Positions 10,136 through 20,951 of a stretch of 64,000 nt of DNA are shown piece after piece (position 1 is the first letter of the stretch; each line of letters begins with the position of its first letter). The stretch covers positions 6,386,001-6,450,000 of the forward strand of contig JAUKUA010000002.1 in NCBI GenBank assembly GCA_030549175.1, given 5' to 3'. Made by a program: the position numbers and the translations under genes. This stretch comes from Lasiosphaeris hirsuta (lineage: Eukaryota > Ascomycota > Sordariomycetes > Sordariales > Lasiosphaeriaceae). The notes under the pieces are model-generated. The model did no database searches and was not told where the DNA came from. It saw only the letters and a list, made by a program, of their open reading frames with translations.

Positions 10136-11498
10136 CATGAGTTAGTTCACTGCATTATATGGCAACAATGTGTCCCAAGATACCAAGTGCAAAACCTTGA
10201 ATTCGCAAGGAGTAAGATCTGCGTTGACTGTTACCTGCTTTTCTGGTATATGAACGATGGACGGGTACCTATCGCGATTGCGAGAACTCGTGCCAAGCAT
10301 GATCCGGATTGGGCTGCTCACCTAGCATAGGTAGAAACAAGGTCCCTGCTAACATTGATGATTCTCCCGTAACTTAATCAGATGATCTAAAGTGTGATGG
10401 CCCCTGAAATGGGATTGTTTCAGTAGAAAAGGTAGGGCATCCGACTACTTATGGCAAATAATACGACGGAAGACAAAGGTGGATAGCCTCTTATACTCAG
10501 ATAACAGTTTGCCCGTTAGCATGAGCATTATTAAGTTTTATCGTTAACATGACAAAGGAGCCGTTCAACAATACTAAAAGGTCCAAGCGGAGGACCAAAA
10601 TTCCTTTTCTAAAATTAATAACGAGAGCCTCAAAGGCTCCCCGATTTTAGACGAGATGAAATCATCGGGAGGGAATGTATTGCAGCAGTGTGCAGTAGCT
10701 TCCAAACGCCTTCAGTGTAACACTGAGTAACTACCCAAACATGATTCAAGCCCCTGAATTTAACACTTCAAAATATTCAACAAGTTGCAAGATCTGCTTG
10801 TCTTTGCTGTTTTCGCTATTCTGAAGACTAAAATAAGCTACTATGGCCTCGCATCATCACTGCCCCAGCCGCAGCGGGACACTTAACGTCATTGACATGG
10901 GCGAAACAACATTAAGCGTTCATTCGGTAGCTTTCTATGGGCTACATTGCCCATGCATTGGGAGGAGAGGTGAGTGAAAAACCCGCACGGGCTTCTGCAT
11001 GTATATGAACTCTTCTCACCGAATGGCGCGCTCACTTGTGGGAGGCTGGCAATGTGGCAGGCAGCGTCCCCCCTTGTTTACTCGATCGATCTTTACCCCA
11101 ATGGTGGTAAGATTATACAGACCTATCGGAAACAAGGAGGTGCCAGGTAGTGGGCCCCTGAACGTAACCATAATGTCATAGTAACAATTACTAAAGTATA
11201 AACATACCGTAGTAATCTAGCAGTATGGTCACGTGTATAGGTTGAGCAACAAGCACCATATAGCTGAGACAGCAACCGTTTTATTTTACTTGAAAACTAA
11301 CCCAAGGCTACCCCTCACTTACTTTCCATCTTCCAGGAATCTTTGACAGCTCCTTACACGTGAAGATGTTTATCTCCTTAATCAGCTCACCACCAGTCAA
11401 GGAAAACAACATTGATCCTCTCTTTGAGAACTTCCACTCCCCTCTGTGTGTGTGTGTGTGTGTGTGATTGAGAGAGGGAGAGGGGGAGGGAGAGAGAT
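10136..11498. other. Gene-free stretch
   Basis: No supported coding region. Composition is mildly AT-rich. A (TG)n followed by a purine-rich tract lies at 11445-11497, just after the carbonic anhydrase stop codon, so it would be in that gene's 3' region. Confidence 0.5.
11445..11497. repeat. (TG)11 microsatellite plus GA-rich tract
   Basis: Eleven TG units at 11445-11466 are followed within a few bases by a GA/GGGA-rich purine tract to about 11497. It lies immediately downstream of the carbonic anhydrase on its strand and so would be transcribed as CA/CT repeats in the 3' UTR. Confidence 0.9.
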
Positions 11499-12134
11499 TC
11501 AGATTTCTTGAACGCTGGAAAGCCGGCCATTGTCCAAGTCATACATATAGCCGGAAACGGGGAGAGGCGCCTCGCGAGTAAGCTGATAAGTCGCGATTAT
11601 CTGTTCGACATTGCGGCATTGCTCAATTACACTAAGCTCGGCTAGGCGATCGCGGCGGTCTCTCGTGCTATCGATGTTGTCAAGCTCCACTTTGTGCTGA
11701 CGATAGACGTCGCGGATATTGTTTAGCCATGGGTTGAGAACGTCGGGGATGGCATCATTGTTCGCGCCCGGCAGAGAGGCTTGGACGCCGCCGCAGCGCG
11801 TATGGCCGCACACAACAATACGCCCAACGTTCAAGTACTGCACAGCAAAAGCAATGACGCCTAAGACGCTGAGATCGTCCTTGCCCACAAGGTTGGCGAT
11901 GTTGCGGTGCACAAAGATTTTGCCAGGCCCTGAGTTTGTGATAAGCTCCGGGATCACGCGCGAATCACAGCACCCAATCCACAGGCAGCTGGGCCTCTGA
12001 CCCTTTGGATCCTCAGACCTTTTCGCGAGGTTGATGAAGAAGTCTGGAGTCTTGTCGGTTATGCTCTCCGCCCACTTCTGATTGTTCTCGAAGATGTAGG
12101 CGGGTGTAAGATCAGTAATGTCTTGCTCAGCCAT
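11499..12134 (-). CDS. Beta-class carbonic anhydrase
   Basis: Catalyses CO2 + H2O to bicarbonate + proton with an active-site zinc. The 211-residue single-exon protein carries the full beta-class signature: CxDxR in WIGCCDSRV (Cys55, Asp57-Arg59 dyad), HRNIAN (77-82), and HxxC in CGHTRCGGV (His111, Cys114). Cys55, His111 and Cys114 would bind zinc; Asp57-Arg59 orients the water. ATG at 12134 has a strong context (GCC ATG G); the frame opens 7 codons earlier only at a TTG. No obvious mitochondrial presequence is seen, so a cytosolic enzyme is likely. Position 56 is Cys where Ser or Ala is more usual. The gene stands alone between gene-free stretches. Confidence 0.95.
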   Translation of the reverse strand: MAEQDITDLTPAYIFENNQKWAESITDKTPDFFINLAKRSEDPKGQRPSCLWIGCCDSRVIPELITNSGPGKIFVHRNIANLVGKDDLSVLGVIAFAVQYLNVGRIVVCGHTRCGGVQASLPGANNDAIPDVLNPWLNNIRDVYRQHKVELDNIDSTRDRRDRLAELSVIEQCRNVEQIIATYQLTREAPLPVSGYMYDLDNGRLSSVQEI

Positions 12135-13816
12135 GGCGTGTGAATCAATCCACAATCGGCAGGAAGGAGAGTTTGTGTGCTTAGGTCTGTGAGGAGGGAG
12201 TCTGAGAGATGAAGCGTGGTTGTAGCTGTCACCGCTGAGAAGGATCGTAGATAAATGAGAGCCGACACATTTACCTTCAGTCTAACATCCTTTCCCACGT
12301 CGTGTTTTGTACCCAAGGTGCTCTGCTCTACACCCCGCAGAATCTACACCCCGCAGAAAAGTTGGCCACTGCGCATGACACGGAAAAAAGGTTTAATAGC
12401 GCGTAGGATTTGCTGGGCTCTGTTTCACGACATGATTAATTTGGGGTTCAGCTACCCTCAACTTGCCTCTACTAAAGTGTCGGCCTTCACGCTTGCACCG
12501 GAGGAAGTTCCCCAGATGATAACTGATAGGGCTTGCAGTGGCGTCAGAGCTTTCCCGTGCTCTTGAGGCCGTTTTCATTAGTCAAGATAGCGGCCCTTAT
12601 TCATCACCGTGTTACACGGCCTGGATACCACCTTACACGAGAAGCCACATGCATTATCCTCTCGTTGGGTTTCCTCAATCAGATCAGCCCATGTCCCCTA
12701 CCCCCCATCCCCGCTCGGATATGAGTGGGTAGGCGATCTAGGCCACCATGATTTACCACACAAACCTGCTAGCGTTGAGATCGACGTACAATAGAAATCT
12801 ATCAGAGAGCTATTTACCGGAAACACAAATTGGGTGGGCTGGGTCGTGTCATAGTGCAATGCAGTATGAACCGTCAAAGACAAAATAGCCAAAACAAAAA
12901 GTGGAATACTAAGAGGGTCCAGAGTATCAATTCTAGTCCTTCAGTTTCATCCAGGGGCTCAGATAATTCTTCTAGGGTCTTTGTTAAACAGCATGAGGAG
13001 CTCTACCTTGTGGACTAAGATGCAACCCAGTTTTCATATCGCCTGGTAAAACTAGATACCGCCTCATTTTCCTGTCAGTTGGACTAACTCGATTCTAAGC
13101 TCCGACTCACCGACAAGGGTTTACATTAGTTGTCTGCAGGAAGCCAAACTCGGCGCTCATTCAGGAAAACCGTTATTGGAGAAGCTAGTTACAAGGGCAG
13201 CGGCGGCAGGCGCGTGCATCGACGTGGTGCTCTTAGAGTCGTCCGATCCACTCACGCTCCAATACGTGATATCAACTCCATTGGCGATCTGGTCTGTAAT
13301 TGACGATCCGGCCCATAATCGACAATCTGGTCTATAATCGGCCATCTAGCCCGTAATCAACGATCTAGCCCATAATCAACGATCTGATCTATTGCCAGCC
13401 ACATGAATCCTAACAGCTCGTGTCAACTGCAGCCTATTGGCATGGTCCAGCAGTGTGACAGTAATGCGCCAAGATATTCTTATTTTTGTCGTTACACGCA
13501 TGGAGCCTGAGGGGCTATGGCATGGCCTCCTCCTGAAGGTAGGTAAACTGGTGACCTAGTGAGTGACCGACGGTACTTACTGGTTTCACGTAAGAGCCAG
13601 CCTTCTGTGGCTCTCGCGGTTTTCGGTTTCCGAGCCCATCACTTTCCCCACCAATCATGACTGCCAACATTCAACATTCAGTCTAGACATTTCTGATTTA
13701 CCCGCAAATGCTGTATATCCTCCAGCGTGTCACCCTCTGGACATGCCATCTTCTAGGCACACCGTCTTCTCACTCGCCATAGGCTAATACAGCCCTGCTA
13801 GGAAGGTTTGCATCCT
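12135..13816. other. Gene-free stretch with a minisatellite
   Basis: Upstream of the carbonic anhydrase. The first 150 bases probably hold its leader and promoter. No supported gene on either strand. A 19-bp tandem repeat is annotated separately at 13286-13399. Confidence 0.5.
13286..13399. repeat. 19-bp minisatellite, about six diverged units
   Basis: Units of 19 bp start at 13286, 13305, 13324, 13343, 13362 and 13381, each close to GATCTAGCCCATAATCAAC. Alternate units favour 'ctggtct' or 'ccggccc/ctagccc' in the middle. Differences are mostly C/T and G/A. No coding role is evident. Confidence 0.85.
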
Positions 13817-14944
13817 TTATCCTCTCAAGCTTGCCTCGAATTCTTTCGAAAACTTGTGATCCGCGTACCCTCTCTCCTCCTTAGGCGCGAAGAAAGTACT
13901 GAAATCGAACCCATCGAACTCAATCCCCTCCTTCACCCTAAAGGGTAAATCAGCGTTGGACGTAAACGATCTCCCAAAGACTGCAACCACATCCTTCCCC
14001 TTCCACTTTTCATCAACCAATTTCTTCGCACTCTCCGCCGTCAATCTTCCAGCTACCAAAACAACACCCTTTTCCCACAGCCCAACAGCAAAGTCAATAC
14101 TCATACCCTCGGGCTCCTTCCTCTCGCCATGCTCAAAGCTTAACCACTGCACAAGGTGCAAGTAAGCCAGCCCCTTGTCCCTAATACGAGCAATCAAGTC
14201 CGAAAACTGCGGGACAGGGTCCGACATTCGCATCCCATAAAAGTCGCTCCACGGACTGAGCCGAATACCAGTCCTCTCAGCACCCACAGCCGCAGCCACG
14301 GCCTCGACAACTTCAACAGCGAGACGGGTCCTGTTCTCAACACTGCCTCCGTAAGAATCAGTCCGCACATTCGAAACGTCCTGCAGAAACTGGTCGATAA
14401 GATATCCGTTCGCAGCATGGATCTCAACCCCGTCGAAACCGGCAGCAATCGCATTCCGCGCCGCAACAGCGTAATCGGCAACAATGCCCTTGATCTCCTC
14501 CTCCTCCAGCGGGTCGGGCACTAGGAAGGCCGCTCCGCTATACGACGGCGTGGGGATAGCAATGGCGCTGGCGCCACGCACGCGGATGCCCTCACGCTCG
14601 GCGACGTGTGACTCGACAGCACGGCCGAGATGCCAGAGCTGGCAGAAGATGAAGCTGCCCTTGGCGTGGACGGCATCAGTCACCTTCTTCCAGGCGGAGA
14701 TTTGGTCGGGGTTGTAGATGCCGGGCACGTTGCCGACGCCGCCGGCCGAGTGGGAAATAAAGGTTGCCTCGGTGATGAGGAGTGTGCCGGGCGTCGAGGC
14801 GCGCTGGGAGTAGTAGGTTGCCATTATATCGGTCGGGATGTGGTCATCCGAGGCCCGGTTGCGTGTCATGGGCGCCATGGCGATGCGGTGTTTGAGGTTG
14901 AGTTGGCCCAGCTTGAGGGGCGTGAAGAGGTGGGAGGTGGGCAT
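13817..14944 (-). CDS. Old Yellow Enzyme family NADH:flavin oxidoreductase
   Basis: An FMN-dependent ene-reductase of the Old Yellow Enzyme family, reducing activated C=C bonds with NAD(P)H. Single exon of 375 residues, the usual length. Motifs: LFTPLKLG near the N-terminus, MAPMTRNRA (Thr27 near FMN N5/O4), QLWHLGRA (Gln102), GVEIHAANGYLIDQFL with His176, Asn179 and Tyr181 as substrate-binding and proton-donor residues, then YGGSVENRTR, GIRLSPW with Arg228, and FGRSFTSNADLP for phosphate binding. ATG 14944 precedes the canonical N-terminus directly. Such enzymes occur in stress metabolism and in secondary-metabolite pathways, but no pathway partner lies beside this one. Confidence 0.95.
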   Translation of the reverse strand: MPTSHLFTPLKLGQLNLKHRIAMAPMTRNRASDDHIPTDIMATYYSQRASTPGTLLITEATFISHSAGGVGNVPGIYNPDQISAWKKVTDAVHAKGSFIFCQLWHLGRAVESHVAEREGIRVRGASAIAIPTPSYSGAAFLVPDPLEEEEIKGIVADYAVAARNAIAAGFDGVEIHAANGYLIDQFLQDVSNVRTDSYGGSVENRTRLAVEVVEAVAAAVGAERTGIRLSPWSDFYGMRMSDPVPQFSDLIARIRDKGLAYLHLVQWLSFEHGERKEPEGMSIDFAVGLWEKGVVLVAGRLTAESAKKLVDEKWKGKDVVAVFGRSFTSNADLPFRVKEGIEFDGFDFSTFFAPKEERGYADHKFSKEFEASLRG

Positions 14945-15975
14945 TGTCGTGGTTGGGCCTGAGGTGCAGTGGAGGTGTGTTTGGAGTGGTGAGCTGGAAG
15001 ATGATGAGAGGGATTAAGATCGCATTCCTCTTATTTAGAGGAGGGCTACTCGTACTAGCCAAGGTGCGGAATATGACCAGTTGAGTTTGGGGATTAGGAA
15101 TCAATGCACCACTCGGTATGGATGTTACGCCGAGTGCGCTTTCGCGCGCGGCATTGGAAATGGGAAAGGTCCATTCTCCCGAGTCCGGGGCCTTTTTTTC
15201 AGCCCACTTCAAAAGTCTCCGGAGCACGGATTATTGAAATCTACCTAGGTTGACTTCGACTGCGTGGGTTCCATGTCTTCTGAGTCACCGGCGACAGAAA
15301 ATCGTGCTCGAAGTCAAGGGACGTAAACATGTAACTGCGATTTCGACCTCAGGGGACCGCCCTTGACAAGAGTGATGCAAGTTTGTATGCCCCCGTTCGA
15401 CATCCTGCATTCATTTCCAGTTATAACTTGTCAACATGTGGTAGAAGTCATTCCCACAGCAAAGCCGAGCCCCTCAGAGCCGTAGACACCGAGCTGACGA
15501 CCGCTGATAGCCCTTGACACTTACTGACGGTCCTTGATAGTGCTGTGGCGGTAAGGTGGTGAGCGAATGCTGCCGTCTGGGTCCTGCTGAAGTTGTCTCT
15601 CTCGGGTGTGGGGATTGTCGAGCGCTCTACCACCCGGGCAGGCTCCGCTGTTGACATTTTTAGTGGCCAAGCAGTTGTTACAGGCCAAGGCATCTCCGAG
15701 CCCAGACTCTAGAGTAGTCAGCTCCAGGGGTTGGGGTGACCCTTAATGTTGCGCTACCTGGGGGAAGAAAGCCATCACGCAGACTCTCCCCTCCAATGGG
15801 CGACGAAGACTGCGACGCGACTCCACCGCGTTTGCTCGGCGTCTCAGAAAATGATACAGGGGCACTATTGGGGGCACTTGGTCAATTCTACCGGTTATGC
15901 TTCCTAGGAACACCCCCCCAAACCATTGGAACCACCCAAAATTACCATACAAAAAGTGTCTAAGATCCTTTCCGC
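14945..15975. other. Intergenic, no gene
   Basis: The first part is the probable promoter of the Old Yellow Enzyme gene on the minus strand. I see no supported gene, repeat or RNA in the rest. Confidence 0.45.
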
Positions 15976-17746
15976 TTAGGCATCGCTAATCGCCACCTCC
16001 TTCTCAAGCGGCTGGATAACGTCGCTCTGCAGGCCGCTCCGCGTCTCCTGGTCCTCAAGGCTTACTCGACTGCCGCTATATACCCACGGCACATTAAGAC
16101 ATGCGTTGATCGCTCCGGTATATGTGGGGTAGCAGTCGTCCATCGTCTTCAAGACGCGCCGCGCGATAAGTAAATCGGTATTTGGCGTTCGCTTCTCCTT
16201 TACCAGGTCACGGGCGGTGTGAAAGGTCTTTAAGGGTCTCTACTTGTGGATTTCGATCAAGAGGATGCCTAACCGGAGAATCCCGGGGTTCTTATGGAAG
16301 CAGTCGAGGTCGGGCGGCTCGGAGCCCGGGGGGAGGTCGTCAAAGGCGGTGCCGATGTACGGCCGCTCCAGGTCCGGCCGCTCCAGGCCCGGGACGCCGG
16401 TGCCCATGTAGAAAAAGTGGATGCTGTCGTTATTCCACTTCTCGCTGAGCCATGGGCTTTCGTGGAGTTGCATGAGGGAGTGAGTGAACAGCAATGCGAG
16501 CCTTCGGCGTTCGACGAGCGACAGGGCGGCAAAGCGCTCGAGTAGCACGCCGAGTGAATCCGGCCGCCTGTCTGGGAGATATTGGAGCCGTGGCTCACGC
16601 CAGCGGAGGCGCCACATGCGCTGCGTTTGCTCCATGTCTTCCACCAGCAGTTGGAGACAGTGCTTGGGGGCGATGTCGCCCTGAATGGCGTCGCAAATTC
16701 TATCCAGCTTGGCAGCGTTATCCTGCAGGGTTTTGCCGCAGAGCCTGACTTTGCTTAGCACCAAACCACCGCGTCTTCAAAAAAGAATAAATAAATACAC
16801 TTGCCTGGTCTTCTGGGTCATAACGGTGCCCTCGTGCCACATCGACGTCGCGTCGCGATGCTGGTGAGACACCAAGAAGTCAAACGAGATGCCTACCTGG
16901 TCTACCGTTGCGTGCTTTTTATAACTTCCCCTACAGCTGGCTAGGCAGAACCGCGCTTCGTGGCGGACATGGCAGCTGCAGACCCAGCATCCGCCGAGGG
17001 AGTCGAAGAGCCTCCGCGAAAGCTGTCGTAGCTGGAGCGAGGATCCAGACTCGGGCACCGCCACAGGAGCGGAAATGGCCTTTTGTCTCTTGCAGGTCGG
17101 TTCAATAATGGTCTCGATCCTCTTATTCCACGTCTCGAGGTTTTTTAAGGAGGTCTCGCGGTCTTTTTCCCTCCTTAAGAACTTAAAGCGCTCCCAGAAT
17201 GTGCTCGAAGTGCTCCCAGCATCACGGTCCTCTTGAAACTTCCGGAGCTTCTCGTATGCGTTTGTTGGATGCTGGAGCTAAAGGTTGGCGAAATACTCTA
17301 GTGTGTTTGCGCGGTTGAGATGGGACCGAGTCTACCGTGTCTGACTCTGAGATGTGCACGCTATCATCTTTTACAAGACGAGCGAGCAGGCTTAAGATTT
17401 TTGACATGCCTATTTGGAAGGCCAGATAATCGCTCCTAGAGAGGAAGAAGTCCTTCAGGGCCTGGCCGACGTCAGTTGCCTCGTCCCAGCTGTCCAGGGA
17501 GCGGCTGTCGATGATTTCTTGTTTCCTCTCCTCTGAGAGATGCGGAAGGTTGAAAACAACCTCCTCCATTCTTCTGCTCAGCCAAAGGATATTCCACCAA
17601 AACGATTCATAGAACTCTGCGAGCTTTTCGTCTCGCTTTTTATGGGAAAAAGCCTAGTGCAACTTATTTTGGGCGTACAGCTTGCCGGCCTCGCTGAAGA
17701 GGGGCAAGACGGCAAAGACGACGCCTACAACCTCAAAGCCGGACAT
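15976..17746 (-). pseudogene. Nearly full-length DUF7580 gene with four in-frame stops
   Basis: ATG at 17746 opens MSGFEVVGVVFAVLPLFSEA, the usual start of these fungal proteins. A TAG lies at 17656-17654, then the same frame runs on through SFWWNILWLSRRMEEVV and the helical N-terminal domain. One frame change near 17310 follows, then a TAG at 17280-17278, a long open piece with FQEDRDAGSTSSTFWERFKF and the hallmark GGCWVCSCHVRHEARFCL, a TGA at 16779-16777, then ALSLVERRRLALLFTHSLMQ, HESPWLSEKW and GILRLGILLIEIHK, a TAG at 16242-16240, and a C-terminal tail in frame to a TAA at 15978-15976. Everything expected of the family is present in order, so the decay is recent. All TAGs could come from CAG by C-to-T change. 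The function of the family is unknown. Confidence 0.8.
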
Positions 17747-18012
17747 TTGCGCTAATATCGCCAAGAGCGCGATTGCCGACGAAAAAGTAAAAAAAGGAAC
17801 GGGAAACTACTGAGGTGATGGACTGGATGATGTTATTTAACCCGCTTCTGAAGCCAACCTGGCTTGCCCCAACCGGATGAGGACAGGGTGCTTTTGGAAT
17901 GGCGCCAGAAGACCCAGGTCGCTTCGCCCGAAAGCGAGATCCCTTTACCCGACGATTACTTGCTACCACAGGATAAGGGAGAGCAACTCAGAGAAGCCTG
18001 TATTGAGGGAAT

Positions 18013-18162
18013 ATCAGCGCCGTGGTGGAGCTTCTTGAAAAGAATGCCGATATCGAGACGAAGGATATATATGGCTGGACACCACTAGACTGGGCTGCTG
18101 GGAGCGGCCTTGAGGCTGTTGTGGAGCTTCTTCGAAAGTATGTTAAAACTGAGATATAGTAT
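18013..18162 (+). pseudogene. Ankyrin-repeat scrap
   Basis: One frame reads VVELLEKNADIETKDIYGW, then TPLDWAAGSGLEAVVELLRK, a textbook ankyrin repeat plus the start of the next helix, then stops. A possible second scrap (IILDQGVDPESNDLG) lies near 18800-18850. No full gene can be assembled. This probably remains from a NACHT- or HET-associated ankyrin protein. Confidence 0.6.
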
Positions 18163-19436
18163 ATGGTAGGTAACCACTTGAGAATATAGATCGTAGACTG
18201 TTATAACCAGGAGGCCGCCGATGTCGATGGCACTGAGAGTGGTGGGGCTACGGGGCTCGCCTAAACTATGCGCCGCGCCGGCTGCAATTGTCGTCTCCGC
18301 CTCGGGACGTGAAAATCGAATCACCCTCAATAAGCAACTCACCAGTCCACGCTATTTTTCCAGGCCTTCCGGCTTCCACTAGCGCTAGGTGTAGTTCTAA
18401 AGGAGATCAAATGTGGCATCCCGGCTGAGATATTATTTGATCTCCTCCCGGAGGGGATCTCGCTCTACCGTTCCCGCCAGCGGCTGCCGGTCGGCGGCGC
18501 CGAGAGTGGTTCGAGCACTCGGGGCTTTGGCCCGTGATGCGGAACTAGGGAGCGAGTTGTGGGTTATGCTAGTCGAGGCGGGATGGTTTCATGGTTTGTT
18601 TGAGGAGCGGATGGGGGATGAGGGGCGGGAGACTGAGGATGAGACCGAGGTCCTGCTTAACCCCTGAGCTTGAGGCCCTAGCCGCCAGGGGCGGGATTCC
18701 GAGGTTGGGTCAGATTGACCACTTCCTCAATGGCAACCATTGGTGGGGCGTGACCCCTCGGTAGGACGTAAGCGTACAGGCGGGATCGGGTGAAGGTCAT
18801 GGAGATAATTTTGGATCAGGGGGTTGATCCAGAGTCCAATGACCTTGGTGAGTCCGTTCCTGCTGTTCAAGTCCTCACCCTTTTGCTTGGGTAACTGAAG
18901 AAACTGACATGAAATAGATCATGGCGGTACCTCATGCCTTGCCATGCGTGGCACACCGATGCAGGTTTCTCAGAAGAGACAAGATTTTTCGAGATGAAGT
19001 TGTTGCGGGCGAGGGGAGCAAGGCATGATGTTTAATGTGGCGGTCTGTAAAGAGAATGGACGGTGCGACGGCCATGCGGTCAATTCCAGCTGGGCTTACT
19101 TATTAGAGTAACATTACAAAATCTAAGCCCAATACGAAGCAAAATACTCAAGGTGCATGCATATTCAGTTTGCAGACAATTACTCGACAGCTCCGTTATT
19201 AGGTTAGGTGCCTAATGTACTAATGTAAGGAACCTACCTGTTTAGTCACCCCCCACAACTTTTCTGACCAAGTCCGGATTAGTTGCAGAGCCTGAGCCGA
19301 GGGTGAGGCGCAGCGAGCACCTCCCTAAGCCGAGGTGAGTTCAGGGAAGCGATCTTTAGCCCGACTATAGTGACCATAATCCAAAATAGGATGTGAGTTG
19401 CGGACCTAATTTTGGGACACCGCCTACCGCCAAGTA
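18163..19436. other. No intact gene
   Basis: An 84-codon frame at 18413-18667 has no recognisable domain. The rest shows only a possible ankyrin scrap near 18800 and AT-rich sequence around 19080-19250. Confidence 0.4.
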
Positions 19437-20476
19437 CTACCGTTTTCCTTCGCCCATACAAGCAACCACAGCTGCTAGCTTCCATGACATCTGGTTCAGG
19501 CCATCGTCATGTCCCACAATATAGTACCTCCTCTCCCCCTCAAAGCGTTCGGATAAGAAGAGGGCTGGAGTTGCAGGCAAGACGTCTCGGCGAAGTGGCG
19601 CCATGTGCGACTCGGCCAAACTTGGTCCAAAAGCTCGGGTGCGAGGTACCGGGAGAGCGGACTGAGTGCCATGTTCGAGTTATCGATGTCCCGTCCGTCC
19701 GCTTGCCCGCCTCGGAATGGGGTGAAAGTCGTCGGTGGCTCGCTGAATATACTCGCGGCAGCCCTGAGCTCGTGGAGGCGTTCTGTTTTCTGCGTGTCGG
19801 CTCGGTAGAAATCTTCGTCGAAGCCCTCATCCCCTTGCTGGGCGGCATGAAACCAACCACTGAGAGCAAGACGGCGTCGCTCCACATCCACCGTCGCGTT
19901 CTCTCCACCCACGACCTCTTCAACTTCGTGGTAAGTCTCGCCCGGCCGGACGCCGAAGTAGATTAGCTGATTGAAACGAGACACATTGTATTTCGCCCAG
20001 CTGGGTTTAGCGATCCTGAAGACGCTGCCGTCTGCGGTGCTGGCGGGTTTGGTAGCGTAGAGCCGCAAGCCGCCTCCCCAATCTGGTAGCCATGGCTCGT
20101 CGGGATCGGTCAGGTAAAGAATGAAGCCGAGCCTCCGATTTCTGCTCGTAGGGTTGCAGTCGTCGTGCGTGAGTAGATGGTCACCCGGCACGTACATGTT
20201 TACAGCCATGCTTGACCGAGTACCGCTCAGAGGGCCGACGCCCGTGATGCTCGATATCCGCGCTCGAAATTCTGGTCCATTGAGGGCATCCCGTAGTTGT
20301 GTGAGGCTAGGCAAAAGCTCTGGCGCGTATTCGTCCGGATTAGAGATGTTTGCCAGGTAAGTTGACCACTCGATGCGGTACACCTTGTTTTCGTAGAACT
20401 TGAATGTGAGGCTCCGAATAATCTCACCGCGGTCTTGCCTTAGGAAATCATCCTGCATGGGGTCCTGGATAACCAT
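19437..20476 (-). pseudogene. Ofd1/Tpa1-type 2-oxoglutarate prolyl hydroxylase, truncated by frameshift
   Basis: The family hydroxylates a prolyl residue of ribosomal protein S12/uS12 or acts in oxygen sensing, using Fe(II), 2-oxoglutarate and O2. From ATG 20476 an open frame of 326 codons covers the catalytic domain: SITGVGPLSGTRSSMAVNMY, the HxD iron ligands in LLTHDD (His104, Asp106), LGFILYLTDPDEPW, WGGGLRLY, the distal His183 in ETYHEVEEV, and the 2-OG-binding Arg in RRRLALSGWFH. The start of the second domain follows (LSRYLAPELLDQVW). Near 19570 the frame is lost, and similarity continues in another frame (FLLSERFEGERRYYI) until the stop at 19437. Normal members are about 600 residues, so most of the second domain is missing. 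The catalytic domain itself could still be translated. Confidence 0.75.
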
Positions 20477-20951
20477 GTGTGGGAAAGGTTAACCTTGATA
20501 CATGCACCGTAGGGACTCGGCGTTCTTTGAGTCGAGGAGGCCAGCCTGAAAAACCATGGTCCGTAGCAACAGAAATGGAATCCGGTAAAGAGCTCGACAG
20601 GAAGGAGATTAGATTTTTGCTATTTTGTCTCTTCGCTGGAGAAAATAAAACTTCTTGCTTTTGGCGTAGCATGCGAATCTGATAATGTTTGTGTACCAAC
20701 GGACAAGCAAACGCAGTTGGGTACACACGATAAGATGATAACTAAAGAATTACTGGTTGGGCTTGATAATCGACCGAAGTTGGTACCCTTGTACCTACCT
20801 GCCTAGGTTCTAATGTCTGTGTTGGGCAGGTGCAGGGAAAACCTCTGTGGGCGGGGTAAAAACGGGATTTTCACATTACACTCAACCTGTCTGCTCTTCA
20901 ACCTGTCTATTCTCTGCCACATACCCCAGTCAGATAATATAACGCTTTGCA

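Noticed and set aside
13286..13399. Possible CRISPR array
   Set aside because: Units are contiguous without spacers, and the genome is clearly fungal.
15976..17746. Amber read-through or recoding in the DUF7580 gene
   Set aside because: A frame change and a TGA are also present, and neighbouring relics show the same kind of stops; decay is simpler.
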